From UBA7803 sp963822255 (lineage in GTDB: Bacteria; Pseudomonadota; Gammaproteobacteria; Pseudomonadales; Azotimanducaceae): DNA of 64,000 nt. The DNA is taken from contig CAWGGV010000008.1 of NCBI GenBank assembly GCA_963822255.1, positions 62,001 through 126,000 on the forward strand, read 5' to 3'. Made by a program: the position numbers and the translations under genes. The notes under the pieces were generated by a model. The model was not told where the DNA came from, did not search any database, and saw only the letters and a list, made by a program, of their open reading frames with translations. Below are positions 50,294 to 59,345 of this stretch, in pieces; position 1 is the stretch's first letter, and every line of letters starts with the position of its first letter.

Positions 50294-50704
50294 CTATTCC
50301 TGGGTAGTCGATATGGCCACCTCGGTCACGCCAGCGGCCCGAGCGGCATTCAGCACCGCGGCGACTTTCTTGTATTTTGCGGCCTTATCTGCTTGGACCA
50401 CCAGCCCGCCCTTGGGGTTCTCCGCGTGAAGCTTCTCGATCTGCGACCGGACTGCGGCCTCGTCGACGCGTTTCTTGTCGATCCAGATCGAGCCTTCCGG
50501 CCCGATGGCCACCAGCACGCTCACCGTGGGCTTCTGCTCCCCCGTCTCGGCTTCCGGGCGGGTCACGTCGATGCCGGCCTGCTTGATGAAGGTGGCCGTC
50601 ACGATGAAGAAGATCAGCATGATGAACACCACGTCCAGCATGGGCGTCAGGTTGATGTCCGAGTCTTCTTCGGTTCTCGGCATCCTGTTGGATTGGTTAC
50701 GCAC
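50294..50704 (-). CDS. exbD: Biopolymer transport protein ExbD/TolR
   Basis: 136 residues. One membrane helix with the essential Asp in INLTPMLDVVFIMLIFFIV, then a periplasmic domain (VVQADKAAKYKKVAAVLNAARAAGVTEV). The GTG at 50704 has GGAGG eight bases upstream and precedes NQSNRMPRTEEDSDIN; an ATG at 50683 is the alternative. The larger frame start at 50809 lies inside exbB and is rejected. Part of the proton-driven motor with ExbB. Confidence 0.93.
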   Translation of the reverse strand: MRNQSNRMPRTEEDSDINLTPMLDVVFIMLIFFIVTATFIKQAGIDVTRPEAETGEQKPTVSVLVAIGPEGSIWIDKKRVDEAAVRSQIEKLHAENPKGGLVVQADKAAKYKKVAAVLNAARAAGVTEVAISTTQE

Positions 50705-50732
50705 CTGTGCTACCTCCGGACTCGCGAACGGT

Positions 50733-51248
50733 TCAGTGATCCATGGTGAGGTGGTCCTGGAACAGCTCGATCTCGAAGTCGATCTTGCGCTTGAGCAGCG
50801 TGCTGCCAACCACCCCGGAAAGCGACGCCACCATTCCCGACATGGTCGGAATGGTGGCCATGGATACGCCGGCTGCCATGGACCGGGCGTTGCCGCCCTG
50901 AGTCGCCATGGCGTCGAACACGCTGACCATACCGGTCACCGTTCCCAGCAGCCCGAGCAACGGGCACAGTGCCACGCAGGTCTGGATCAACGGCAGGCTG
51001 CCGGTGATCCGGTCGGACGCTTCGGAGATGATGGCTTCACGGATCTGGTGGGCGCTCCAGGAACGGCGCTCGGTGCGCTCTTCCCAGCGCTGCGCGGACT
51101 CCCGGACCAGCGTCTTGTGCTCGCTCTGGAAATACCACATCCGCTCGAAGATCATGCTCCACATCAGGAACGTGACCAGCGCGATCCAGTACAGGACGTT
51201 GCCGCCCTGATCCATGAACGCTAGTAAGTTAACGTAGGCGTCATGCAT
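50733..51248 (-). CDS. exbB: ExbB/TolQ-type proton channel (short form)
   Basis: 171 residues with three membrane helices: VLYWIALVTFLMWSMIF, then the ExbB core CVALCPLLGLLGTVTGMVSVF and a third helix TIPTMSGMVASLSGVVG. The conserved motif GLLGTVTGM is intact. It lies between the larger ExbB-like gene (13 bp) and exbD (28 bp), so it is one operon. The pairing of short and large ExbB proteins is known in some TonB clusters. Confidence 0.92.
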   Translation of the reverse strand: MHDAYVNLLAFMDQGGNVLYWIALVTFLMWSMIFERMWYFQSEHKTLVRESAQRWEERTERRSWSAHQIREAIISEASDRITGSLPLIQTCVALCPLLGLLGTVTGMVSVFDAMATQGGNARSMAAGVSMATIPTMSGMVASLSGVVGSTLLKRKIDFEIELFQDHLTMDH

Positions 51249-51261
51249 GGCGACTTATACC

Positions 51262-52788
51262 TCAACCCAGAGCCTGACCTGAACGCTCCGCATGATCGGC
51301 AATGATACCCGCGCTCTGCTCCTCCAGCACGTGGACGATGGACCGGCTGCGCTGGGCCACGATGGAATGGAACAAGGTCATCGGAATCGCCACCACCAGA
51401 CCAAGCACGGTGGTCATCAGCGCCTGAGAGATACCGCTGGCCATGGTCTGCGGATCGCCGGCACCGAACAGGGTAATGGCTTGGAAGGTGGCGATCATAC
51501 CCGTCACCGTTCCGAGCAGACCGAGTAGCGGCGCCAGCACAGCGGTCACCTGAATGAGGGTGATGTTGCTGGTGATCTTCGGGGTCTCGCCGATGATGGC
51601 TTCGCCGAGCTTGAGCTCGAGAGTTTCCACGTCGGTGTCCCGGTTCTCCTGATAGACCTTGAGGACGCGGCCCAGGGGATTGTCTTCGTCCGGCGTCTCG
51701 GATCGCTTCTGAGCGGCCACTTTGCCGCTGACGATGGTGAGCTGGATGAACTTCCAGATGGCGAGGGCCACGCCGAAGATGCCGCCGAGAATGATCACCG
51801 CGCCGACGTAGCCGCCCTGGCCGTCGCAGAACGGCAGGTAGCACCGGCCGCTGCTGATACCGCCCCACGGCGTGCCCACCTGCTCTGCCAGGGTCGCGCC
51901 CTGGATCAGCAGGTTCAGCAGCGAGCCGCGGGTCGGGTCGATGGCGAACTGCACGATCTGGTCGTGAGAGGCATCGGCCAGGTCTTCCGCAGTCGCCGCG
52001 AACCGGCTGGCCGGTTGCCGTGCCAGCTGCTGGATGGTGCCGTTGTCGTACTTCAGGTAGCCATCGTCGGTTACCAGGTCGAAGGCGCCGACCCGGGTGA
52101 CTTCGGTATTGACCCGCTGACCGTTGTTCATGACCACGGTCGCGGGGAATTTGACCACCCGGCCGGACGCGGTCATCTCACGCTGCAGCTCGAACCACAG
52201 ATGCTCCATCTCGTCGATGGTGGCGAGGTTGCTGGCGGTGCCCATCTTCTGGGCGAATTGCCCGAGCCACTCGCCGCGATTCGGGTATTGGGCCGAGATC
52301 ACCGACCCGTCGAACAGCCCGCGGGTGTCGCCGGCCACCTGCTGCAGCACGCCGAACAGCTCACGCAGTGAGCCCAAGCGGCTGTCGAGCTGATCCTGCA
52401 GGTCGCCGATCTTTCGCTCGTTCTCCTGGAACGACGTTTCCAGCCTCTGCGATCGCTGCTCTTCCTGGGTGCGCTCCTTCTGCGCGTCCTGGAGCATCTT
52501 CTGCTGCTGGCTCTTGTCGCGACGGAAGCGCGCTTCGCGCTCGGCGAGCTGCTTCGACTCGACGACCTTGCGCTCTTTGACCTGCTCGAGAAGCTGGTCG
52601 AGGCTGTTGGCTTTGTTGACCTGCATGTCGGAAGGGCTGCCCAGCCCGTTCTGCTGCTGGTCGGTCTGCTGCTGGTCTGCCTGCTGGGCAGCCGGCGCGG
52701 CGTCCGCTGCGGCGGCCGTGGTGGCACCGAACATCACAGCACCGGCGAACAGGCCGGATAGCAAATACTTCACGTTCTTCTGGTTCAT
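51262..52788 (-). CDS. Large MotA/TolQ/ExbB proton channel protein with periplasmic coiled coil
   Basis: 508 residues. Signal-like N-terminus (YLLSGLFAGAVMFGATTAAAA), a Gln-rich stretch, a long coiled coil (residues about 60-160: VKERKVVESKQLAEREARF, RTQEEQRSQRLETSFQ), a folded domain, then three membrane helices with the ExbB core LAPLLGLLGTVTGMIATF near residue 420. This architecture is found next to DUF3450 in marine and soil gammaproteobacteria. It overlaps the DUF3450 gene by 4 bp and is followed by exbB. Its extra domain may contact DUF3450 (inference). Confidence 0.9.
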   Translation of the reverse strand: MNQKNVKYLLSGLFAGAVMFGATTAAAADAAPAAQQADQQQTDQQQNGLGSPSDMQVNKANSLDQLLEQVKERKVVESKQLAEREARFRRDKSQQQKMLQDAQKERTQEEQRSQRLETSFQENERKIGDLQDQLDSRLGSLRELFGVLQQVAGDTRGLFDGSVISAQYPNRGEWLGQFAQKMGTASNLATIDEMEHLWFELQREMTASGRVVKFPATVVMNNGQRVNTEVTRVGAFDLVTDDGYLKYDNGTIQQLARQPASRFAATAEDLADASHDQIVQFAIDPTRGSLLNLLIQGATLAEQVGTPWGGISSGRCYLPFCDGQGGYVGAVIILGGIFGVALAIWKFIQLTIVSGKVAAQKRSETPDEDNPLGRVLKVYQENRDTDVETLELKLGEAIIGETPKITSNITLIQVTAVLAPLLGLLGTVTGMIATFQAITLFGAGDPQTMASGISQALMTTVLGLVVAIPMTLFHSIVAQRSRSIVHVLEEQSAGIIADHAERSGQALG

Positions 52789-53684
52789 TCTCCAGCCTCC
52801 GAGCCTTGACCTGCCTGATTACCACCTTGCTGATTGGCACTCTGCTGATTGGCGCTCTGCTGGCTGCCATTCTGCTGATTGCCGCCCGGCTGCTCCGGCT
52901 CTGGTGCGGGCGCCTCCTGGGGACCCTGCACCGGCATCATGAGCAGATTGACCGTCAGCTGCTTGTTGGCCATGCGAATGCCGTTGCGCACGGGGGTGTT
53001 GTAGGAATCGTCGAGGGGCTCCCACTTCGCGGTGATGGGATTGAAGAAGCCGGTGCTCTCACCGTCGGGGCTCTGGTAGACCAGGGCAATTCGGCCGATC
53101 TTGAGGACGCTGACGTTGCGCGGCGTGCCGTTGACGTTGATGGTATCGCTGTACGTCTCCATGGTGCGGCCGTACTCGTTCTCTGTCTGGTACGCCTGCA
53201 GGATCTGACTGAACTTCTCGGAGACGGCCACGTCGGCTCGGTCCATCATCTCGCGAAGATCCTCGACGCGTTTGCGCCGCTCGTCGAGCAGGAACGGCAG
53301 GTCGAGGTTCACGAACTCCTCCAGCCCATCGATCATCCGCAGCATCAGCGGCGTGATCTGCCGCTCGATGACGGTGACGTCGTCGATCGACTTGTTGAGC
53401 TGCTTCATCTCCTTTTCCTGGCTGCCGATCTGCCGCTCGAGCTGCCCGTTGTAGACTCTCAGGCCCTCGATCTCCTTCAGGACCGTCTTGTACTCGGTGA
53501 GCAACTGGCGCGTCTGCTCGGTCAGCGCGTCGATGCGCGACTGCGACTGCCTGGCCTGCTGGTTGATGCTCTCCGCGACCTGATAGATGTCGTTCAAGGT
53601 CGCTGCGGCCGCGACGCCGCTCCCGAGGCTGGCCATTGCCAGGAGCAATGTCGCCGAAAGCCCTTTCATGAGATGTCTGTTCAT
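52785..53684 (-). CDS. DUF3450 family periplasmic protein
   Basis: 299 residues. Signal peptide (LMKGLSATLLLAMASLGSGV), coiled-coil (EQTRQLLTEYKTVLKEIEGL, RQIGSQEKEMKQLNKSIDD), then a DUF3450 domain (VNLDLPFLLDERRKRVEDL, ITAKWEPLDDSYNTPVRNGI). The C-terminus is a low-complexity repeat of NQQSA/NQQGG units. ATG at 53684 with AGGAAG upstream; the longer frame from 53783 lacks a signal. Always found beside ExbB/TonB genes in this type of cluster (family knowledge). Confidence 0.92.
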   Translation of the reverse strand: MNRHLMKGLSATLLLAMASLGSGVAAAATLNDIYQVAESINQQARQSQSRIDALTEQTRQLLTEYKTVLKEIEGLRVYNGQLERQIGSQEKEMKQLNKSIDDVTVIERQITPLMLRMIDGLEEFVNLDLPFLLDERRKRVEDLREMMDRADVAVSEKFSQILQAYQTENEYGRTMETYSDTINVNGTPRNVSVLKIGRIALVYQSPDGESTGFFNPITAKWEPLDDSYNTPVRNGIRMANKQLTVNLLMMPVQGPQEAPAPEPEQPGGNQQNGSQQSANQQSANQQGGNQAGQGSEAGE

Positions 53685-54211
53685 ACGACTTCCTACGAGT
53701 GTGTTCGTTTTTTGTCGAAGGTCCTGGCCCGACCGCCGCGTTTCACGATCCGCCGGATTCGGGTTCACCAACTTCCGGTTCACCTACTGCGTTCATCAAC
53801 TTCGCGTTCACCAACGCCGCGTCGGATGTAGCGCCATGGACGCTCGATCCAACGAAGTACGGTGGTGAGAACCAGGCTCCGCTTCTTCGGCCTTCTCGGT
53901 TTCGGTCTGTTTTCGGTTTGCCGGGATAGTTCGGCGTTCAGCCACTTCCCCCCGAACGACACCCATACGATCGACCGGTCGTCCGGCATGTCGGATACCA
54001 CAGCCAACAGCCAGAAATGCGGGGAGCGCGCACGCAACACGCCCGTGGTGCCCCGCCCCTATTCCGTGGGTCGAAGGATCAACAAACACCTACGGGAAGT
54101 CAAGCACGGCGCTCCGACCGGCCGCCCGGCACTGCCCGCCGCCATTGCAACCGGCCGCAGAGCGCTCGTTGGCGGCCGCTCCGGCCACGCCCCCACCGGT
54201 CGTGTCCGCGA
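53685..54211. other. Intergenic region upstream of the DUF3450/TonB operon
   Basis: 527 bp with no gene I can support. It contains four copies of a 10-bp word (53764-53816) and must hold the operon promoter. Short frames on both strands have no family resemblance. Confidence 0.5.
53764..53816. repeat. Tandem degenerate 28-bp repeat (four GTTCACCAAC words)
   Basis: GTTCACCAAC (53764), GTTCACCTAC (53779), GTTCATCAAC (53792) and GTTCACCAAC (53807); spacing 15, 13, 15 bp, so two 28-bp units. It lies 80-130 bp upstream of the DUF3450 start and could be an operator cluster. Confidence 0.5.
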
Positions 54212-54883
54212 TCATTCGAGGTGGTCGGCGAAGAACTCGAGCGTGCGTTGCTTTGCCAGCGCGGCGCTGTCGGCATCGTAGCTGGCGCGGTGATCGCAAT
54301 TGAAGCCGTGATCGGCCGGATAGACGAACACGCGGACCTCCGGCTGAGCCGCTTTGACGGCATCCACGTCGCTGATCGGAATGTGGGCGTCCTTCTCGCC
54401 GAAGTGCATCATCACCGGACAGCGCGGCGTGCGCTCGGACTCCCGGGCGATTCCGCCTCCGTAGTAGGCGACCGCTGCGCTCACCCCATCGAGCGTGCAG
54501 GCAGCCCGCCAGGCCAGCAAACCGCCGAAGCAATAGCCGACCACGCCAACCTTTCCGTGTGCCGAAGCCGCGTCCACCGCCGCCTGCAGGTCCTGCAGGA
54601 CCAGCTCGTGGTCGAGTTTCTGAAACGAGATCTCAACCCCCCGTCCCATGTCCGCCTGCTGGTATCCCAGCTCCACGTCGCGTTCAACTCGGTCGAAAAT
54701 CTGCGGCGCTATGGCGAAGTACCCGTCGCGCGCGTAGCCGTCGGTCACCTCCCGGATGTGCTGATTGACCCCGAAGATCTCCTGGATCACGACGACGGCG
54801 CCGGCAGCGGGACCGTCCGGTGCCGCCTGGTAGGCGCCCAGCGCGAAGCCGTCCCTGGATCTGATCTGCGTCTTTTCTCCCAT
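54212..54883 (-). CDS. Dienelactone hydrolase family protein
   Basis: 223 residues, cytoplasmic alpha/beta hydrolase. The nucleophile is Cys in VGVVGYCFGGLLAWR, with Asp in FGEKDAHIP and His in YPADHGFNCDH. The Glu of VVIQEIFGVNQHIRE is typical of dienelactone hydrolases. The family opens lactones in aromatic breakdown, though many members act on unknown esters. Single gene, divergent from the porin. Confidence 0.93.
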   Translation of the reverse strand: MGEKTQIRSRDGFALGAYQAAPDGPAAGAVVVIQEIFGVNQHIREVTDGYARDGYFAIAPQIFDRVERDVELGYQQADMGRGVEISFQKLDHELVLQDLQAAVDAASAHGKVGVVGYCFGGLLAWRAACTLDGVSAAVAYYGGGIARESERTPRCPVMMHFGEKDAHIPISDVDAVKAAQPEVRVFVYPADHGFNCDHRASYDADSAALAKQRTLEFFADHLE

Positions 54884-54996
54884 TTGAGCTCCTCCTTCCG
54901 GCTTCTGACTGAGCGGAGCATTGTAGCCTCGCCGCCGAGGTTGCCAAGCACCGCAGCCGGTTCGGTTCGTAACATCGGCCGCCCGAACGATTCACT

Positions 54997-55014
54997 TCGT
55001 CACGAAGCTGTAAC
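54997..55014 (+). promoter_or_regulatory. Putative Pho box
   Basis: TCGTCAC-GAAG-CTGTAAC: two PhoB half-sites with the required 11-bp period (consensus CTGTCAT-N4-CTGTCAC), 83 bp before the porin start. Each half matches about five of seven positions. Fits a porin encoded next to phoB. Confidence 0.5.
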
Positions 55015-55096
55015 AATCGGTCCTCACACTGCGCGGCGGTCGGCGCTCGGGCCGGCCGAGCCTCTAGAGAGACGTCAACGCACGGGGACACCGAAC

Positions 55097-56350
55097 ATGA
55101 ACAACAGCCTCTGCTCCTCCTCAACCAGGCGCGGCAGGAGCCGCGGACCGATCGCCTGGCTCGCCGCGTCTGCGATCGTCTGCGCCGCCACCGCGTCGAC
55201 GCCGGTCTACGCCAGCGACGCCTTGATGAATCTTCTGGCCGTGCTCAAGGACAAGGGCACCCTCACCCAGGCGGAGTACGATGCCCTGCGGGACGCCGCC
55301 GCCGGGAACGGAGCTCAGTTGGCCGTGGCGCCGGAACGCACCGACACGGCTCCGATACCGGCGCCCAGCAGCGACTGGACCGACACGATTCGAATGGCCG
55401 GTGACATGCGGCTGCGCTATCAACGCAATGAGCAGGACGGCGAGACCGATCGGGGCCGGGGGCGGTTCCGCTATCGCCTCGGCATCACGGCCGAGCCCGC
55501 CCCACGGCTGGAGGTGGGCGCCGGGCTGGCCAGTGGCAGCAGCGATCCCCGCAGCACCAATCAGACCTTCGATGACAACTTCTCCAGCAAGCCGATCAAC
55601 CTCGACTACGCCTATGTGCAATACCAGTTGAACGAGCACGTCAAGGCGATCAGCGGTAAGTTCAAGCCCGGCGACTACCTATACCGATCCACCGATCTCA
55701 TGTGGGACACCGACATCAATCCGGAAGGCGCTTCAGTGAATCTGACGGGCGACAACCGCCTGGGGACCGGCTTCGTCAACACCGGCATCTGGGTGCTGCA
55801 GGAGAACGCAGCCCGCAGCAATGACCCTTACATGTTCTTCGCCCAGGCGGGGGAGAAGCTTCGCTCGGGTGATAGCTTCGCCACCCTCGCCGCGACCTAC
55901 TACAGCTTTCGCGACATCAATGCCCTCGCCGACTATGGCAGCACGGGCAGCAACACCGATTACCGGTTCCGCGACATCTACGACGTGTCGGGGGAATGGG
56001 GGGTCGACAACCTGCTGGGCCGGGGCATCAAAGCGAGCATCGTCGGCCAATTGACGTACAACGACGACACCGCGACTTCCAAGGATACCGGTTTTGCGGT
56101 CGGCCTGAAGGCATCGCGCGACGCCTGGTCGTTCAAGTACCTGTATGCCGACCTCGAGGCCAATGCCGTTCCCGACATCCTGCCGGATTCCGACCGTTTC
56201 GACGGCTTCACCGCCATCGACGGTCACGAGTTCGAGGTGAATTACGCTCTGGCGAAGAACGTCACGCTCGGGCTCGACTACTACGACGTGGACAACAAGG
56301 TCGGCGTCAACCAGAACGTGCTGCAACTCGACGTCCTGGTAGCGTTCTAA
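55097..56350 (+). CDS. Putative outer-membrane porin
   Basis: 417 residues. Signal peptide (IAWLAASAIVCAATASTPVYA), then SDALMNLLAVLKDKGTLTQAEYDAL, a short periplasmic helix motif seen in OprP-like and putative porins, followed by beta strands ending in Phe (NVLQLDVLVAF), the outer-membrane C-terminal signature. The ATG at 55097 is used rather than the long frame from 54017. A Pho box lies upstream and phoB downstream, so it may be a phosphate-starvation porin (inference). Confidence 0.86.
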   Translation: MNNSLCSSSTRRGRSRGPIAWLAASAIVCAATASTPVYASDALMNLLAVLKDKGTLTQAEYDALRDAAAGNGAQLAVAPERTDTAPIPAPSSDWTDTIRMAGDMRLRYQRNEQDGETDRGRGRFRYRLGITAEPAPRLEVGAGLASGSSDPRSTNQTFDDNFSSKPINLDYAYVQYQLNEHVKAISGKFKPGDYLYRSTDLMWDTDINPEGASVNLTGDNRLGTGFVNTGIWVLQENAARSNDPYMFFAQAGEKLRSGDSFATLAATYYSFRDINALADYGSTGSNTDYRFRDIYDVSGEWGVDNLLGRGIKASIVGQLTYNDDTATSKDTGFAVGLKASRDAWSFKYLYADLEANAVPDILPDSDRFDGFTAIDGHEFEVNYALAKNVTLGLDYYDVDNKVGVNQNVLQLDVLVAF

Positions 56351-56472
56351 GACTTCGGAGGCCGGCGCGTTACCGTGCGGCTGGGTCACATGACAGCCGC
56401 ACCAAGTTCATCAAGATGTCAAACTGTCGGTGTGAAATATCGCGATCGCCGACCTACGGGACCACCGACTCG

Positions 56473-57165
56473 ATGACCGCCAATACGATCCTGCTGGTGG
56501 AGGACGAACCGGAAATCCGCGACATGCTGACGTTCGCTCTGGGAAGGGCGGGCTTTCAGGTGTGGGAGTCCGCGACCGCCGAGGAGGCCACCGGTCGGCT
56601 GGAAGGCCTGTTGCCGAGCCTGCTGATCGTCGACTGGATGCTGCCGGGCATGAGCGGCGTCGAGTTCGCCCGCCGGGTCCGCCGCGACGACCACACCGGT
56701 GAGCTGCCGATCATCATGCTCACCGCGCGTGGCGAGGAGATGGACAAGCTCAAGAGCTTCGATTCCGGCGTCGACGACTATGTCACCAAGCCGTTTTCGC
56801 CCCGCGAGCTCATCGCCCGGGTGAAGGCGTTGCTGAGGCGCTCCGGCAGCCCCGAGTCCGGCATCATCGAGCACGGGCCCCTGCACCTGGACCTCGGCGC
56901 CCACGAGTTCACCGTCAACGGCCGGCCGGTGCGGCTGGGGCCGACCGAGTTCCGGCTGCTGGAGCATTTCATGAGCAACCCCGGTAGGGCATTCGACCGC
57001 TCCCAGCTCCTCGACCGGGTGTGGGGCCGCAGCGTGTACGTGGAAGAACGCACGGTGGACGTGCACATCCTGCGTCTGCGCAAGGCGCTGCAGCCGTTCG
57101 GCCTGCAGCATCTGATCCAGACGGTGCGCGGCGTCGGGTATCGGTACGTGCAGCCCCAGCAATGA
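56473..57165 (+). CDS. phoB: Phosphate regulon response regulator PhoB
   Basis: 230 residues. Receiver (TILLVEDEPEIRDMLTFAL, phospho-Asp in LLIVDWMLPGMSG, Lys in DYVTKPFSPRELIARV) plus OmpR/PhoB winged helix (RPVRLGPTEFRLLEHFMSNP, RVWGRSVYVEERTVDVHI). It activates phosphate-scavenging genes when phosphorylated by PhoR. The ATG at 56473 gives the canonical MTANTILLVEDE; the stop overlaps the phoR ATG. Confidence 0.97.
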   Translation: MTANTILLVEDEPEIRDMLTFALGRAGFQVWESATAEEATGRLEGLLPSLLIVDWMLPGMSGVEFARRVRRDDHTGELPIIMLTARGEEMDKLKSFDSGVDDYVTKPFSPRELIARVKALLRRSGSPESGIIEHGPLHLDLGAHEFTVNGRPVRLGPTEFRLLEHFMSNPGRAFDRSQLLDRVWGRSVYVEERTVDVHILRLRKALQPFGLQHLIQTVRGVGYRYVQPQQ

Positions 57166-58472
57166 GACTCTCCGCCCAGGAATGGCTCATCGCCTCCGGG
57201 TTGGCGGGCGCGGCGCTGATCGGCGGGGCGCTGACCGGCGCGTGGCTGCTGATGCTGCTGCTCGCGCTGCTCGCCTGGGGCGCGCTGCAGCTTCGCGAGC
57301 TAGGGACGCTGCGGCGGTGGGCTCGCCGGCCGCTCAGCCGCCCGGACAATCGCCTGGAGAGCTGGCAGCTTCTGTCGGACCGTCTGTACCGGCTTCTGCG
57401 CCAGTCCCGGCAGCGCACGGCTCGAATCCTGGAGCGGGTTCGGGCGCTGCGAGTGCTCATCGATGCCCTGCCCGATGCGGCCGTGGTGCTGGATGCCACC
57501 GGCGACATCGAAAACTTCAACGCCGCCGCCGAGGAGTGGCTGAAGCTGAAGCCTGCTGACCGGGGCGCTAACCTGGCCTCGCTGGTGCGCCAGCCGGACT
57601 TCGTGGCGCTGATCAAAGGGCAGCGCAGCGACGGCGTCGCGGAGTTCTCTTCACCGTTCGACGACGAGCGGCGGCTGGAAGCACGGCGGATCGTCATCGA
57701 CGACCGTCATGCGCTGATCCTGGTGCGGGACATCACCCGGCTAAACCGCCTGCTCACCATGCGGCAGGATTTCGTGGCCAACGTGTCACACGAGCTGCGA
57801 ACGCCGCTGACGGTGGTGGTCGGTTACCTCGAGACCATGACCGAGGAGGATCTGGACGCCGCGACCATGCGCGAGCTTCTCGACAAGCTGGCGTCGCCAA
57901 CCCTGCGCATGCGCGCCCTGGTGGACGATCTCCTGCTGTTGACGCGGCTCGAGGCGAGCGCCGAGCTGGCCGACGCCGAGCTGGTAGAGGTTGACATGTG
58001 CGCCGTGATCCGCGGCTGTGTCTCCGAGGCCCGGGTGCTCAGCGAAGGCCGCCATCGGTTTACCGTGCGCTGTGACAAGGCGGTGAAGCTGCTGGGCGTG
58101 GAGAACGAGATCTACAGCGCCGTGCTGAACCTGGTGACCAACGCCGTCCGCTACAGCCCGGCGGGCGGCGATATCGCAGCCACCTGGGAGAGCCGCGGCC
58201 GCGGCGCGCGACTCGCCGTGAGCGATCAAGGCATCGGCATCGCTCCCGAGCACCTGAAGCGCATCACCGAGCGCTTCTACAGGGTGGACATGGCCAGATC
58301 GCGGATACGGGGCGGAACCGGGCTCGGTCTCGCCATCGTCAAGCACGTGCTGAAGCGCCACCGCACGGCCCTTCTGGTCGAGAGCGTGCTCGGCAAGGGA
58401 AGCACCTTCTACTGCGACTTTCCGGCAGGACAGGTGAAATCTTCGACGTACGGTCAGCAGGAAGCTTCGTGA
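57162..58472 (+). CDS. phoR: Phosphate regulon sensor kinase PhoR
   Basis: 436 residues. Two N-terminal membrane segments, a PAS domain (LIDALPDAAVVLDATGDIENF), H-box FVANVSHELRTPLTVV, N-box LNLVTNAVRYSP and G-boxes SDQGIGIAPEH and GTGLGLAIVKHVL. The start is the ATG at 57162, which overlaps the phoB TGA (ATGA), so both are coupled. Senses phosphate status through PstB/PhoU. Confidence 0.97.
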   Translation: MRLSAQEWLIASGLAGAALIGGALTGAWLLMLLLALLAWGALQLRELGTLRRWARRPLSRPDNRLESWQLLSDRLYRLLRQSRQRTARILERVRALRVLIDALPDAAVVLDATGDIENFNAAAEEWLKLKPADRGANLASLVRQPDFVALIKGQRSDGVAEFSSPFDDERRLEARRIVIDDRHALILVRDITRLNRLLTMRQDFVANVSHELRTPLTVVVGYLETMTEEDLDAATMRELLDKLASPTLRMRALVDDLLLLTRLEASAELADAELVEVDMCAVIRGCVSEARVLSEGRHRFTVRCDKAVKLLGVENEIYSAVLNLVTNAVRYSPAGGDIAATWESRGRGARLAVSDQGIGIAPEHLKRITERFYRVDMARSRIRGGTGLGLAIVKHVLKRHRTALLVESVLGKGSTFYCDFPAGQVKSSTYGQQEAS

Positions 58473-58509
58473 GACATCCGGTATGGTGATCCTCAAAACC
58501 AGGACAGCA

Positions 58510-59325
58510 ATGAACGACGACTCGCACGCCTTCACTCCGAGCCCGGCCCATCAGGCCACGGCCGCCGGCGCGGCCCCCAGTCTGGTGGTGGACGATCTGT
58601 GCCTGTTCTATGGCGATCAGCAAGCGCTGAAGAACGTCACCCTGGCCATACCGAAGCGGCAGGTCACCGCGTTCATCGGCCCGTCCGGCTGCGGAAAGTC
58701 CACGCTCCTGCGCTGCTTCAACCGCATGAACGACCTGATCGACAGCGTCCGCCTGACCGGCTCCGTCACCCTGGAGGGCGAGGACATCAACGCCCGGGAG
58801 GTGGACGTGGTGCAGCTCCGGCGCCGGGTGGGCATGGTCTTCCAGCGGCCGAACCCGTTTCCCAGGTCGATCTACGACAACGTCGCGTACGGACTCGCGT
58901 CTGGAAGGCAGGATGTCCCGCTCGGACCTGGACGACCGGGTCGAATGGGCGCTCAGGAGCGCGGCGCTCTGGGACGAGGTGAAGGACCGGCTGAAGGCGT
59001 CGGCGCTGGGGCTTTCCGGCGGCCAGCAGCAGCGGCTGGTGATCGCCCGGGCGGTGGCCATCCAGCCGACGGTGTTGCTGCTGGACGAGCCCGCCTCGGC
59101 GCTGGACCCCATGTCGACCCTCAAGATCGAGGAGCTGATTCACGAGCTCAAAGCCGACTACACTATCGTGATCGTGACCCACAACATGCAGCAGGCCGCA
59201 AGGGTTTCGGACTACACGGCTTTTTGTACCTGGGGGAACTGGTAGAGTTCGACAGAACCGACGACATCTTCACGAATCCAAAACAACGAAACACGGAAGA
59301 TTACATAACCGGCCGATACGGTTGA
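58510..59325 (+). CDS. pstB: Phosphate ABC transporter ATP-binding protein PstB (two compensating frameshifts)
   Basis: About 271 residues if repaired. Walker A FIGPSGCGKST in the first frame; signature LSGGQQQRLVIARA, Walker B VLLLDEPASALDP and H-loop VTHNMQQAARVSD in the second; the end YLGELVEFDRTDDIF...ITGRYG back in the first. One extra base near 58897 (GGACTCGCG) and one missing base near 59220 (in a TTTTT run) account for the shift and leave all motifs intact, so sequence error is likelier than loss of function. Imports phosphate with PstSCA, which are not in the window. Confidence 0.9.
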   Translation: MNDDSHAFTPSPAHQATAAGAAPSLVVDDLCLFYGDQQALKNVTLAIPKRQVTAFIGPSGCGKSTLLRCFNRMNDLIDSVRLTGSVTLEGEDINAREVDVVQLRRRVGMVFQRPNPFPRSIYDNVAYGLASGRQDVPLGPGRPGRMGAQERGALGRGEGPAEGVGAGAFRRPAAAAGDRPGGGHPADGVAAGRARLGAGPHVDPQDRGADSRAQSRLHYRDRDPQHAAGRKGFGLHGFLYLGELVEFDRTDDIFTNPKQRNTEDYITGRYG

Positions 59326-59345
59326 TCCACCCCGAGGTACGACCG

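Noticed and set aside
54017..55096. N-terminal extension of the porin frame
   Set aside because: It is antisense to the dienelactone hydrolase gene; the signal peptide begins at 55097.
56389..56400. Possible Pho box half-site (CTGTCAT on the minus strand) before phoB
   Set aside because: No second half-site at 11-bp spacing; too weak to list.
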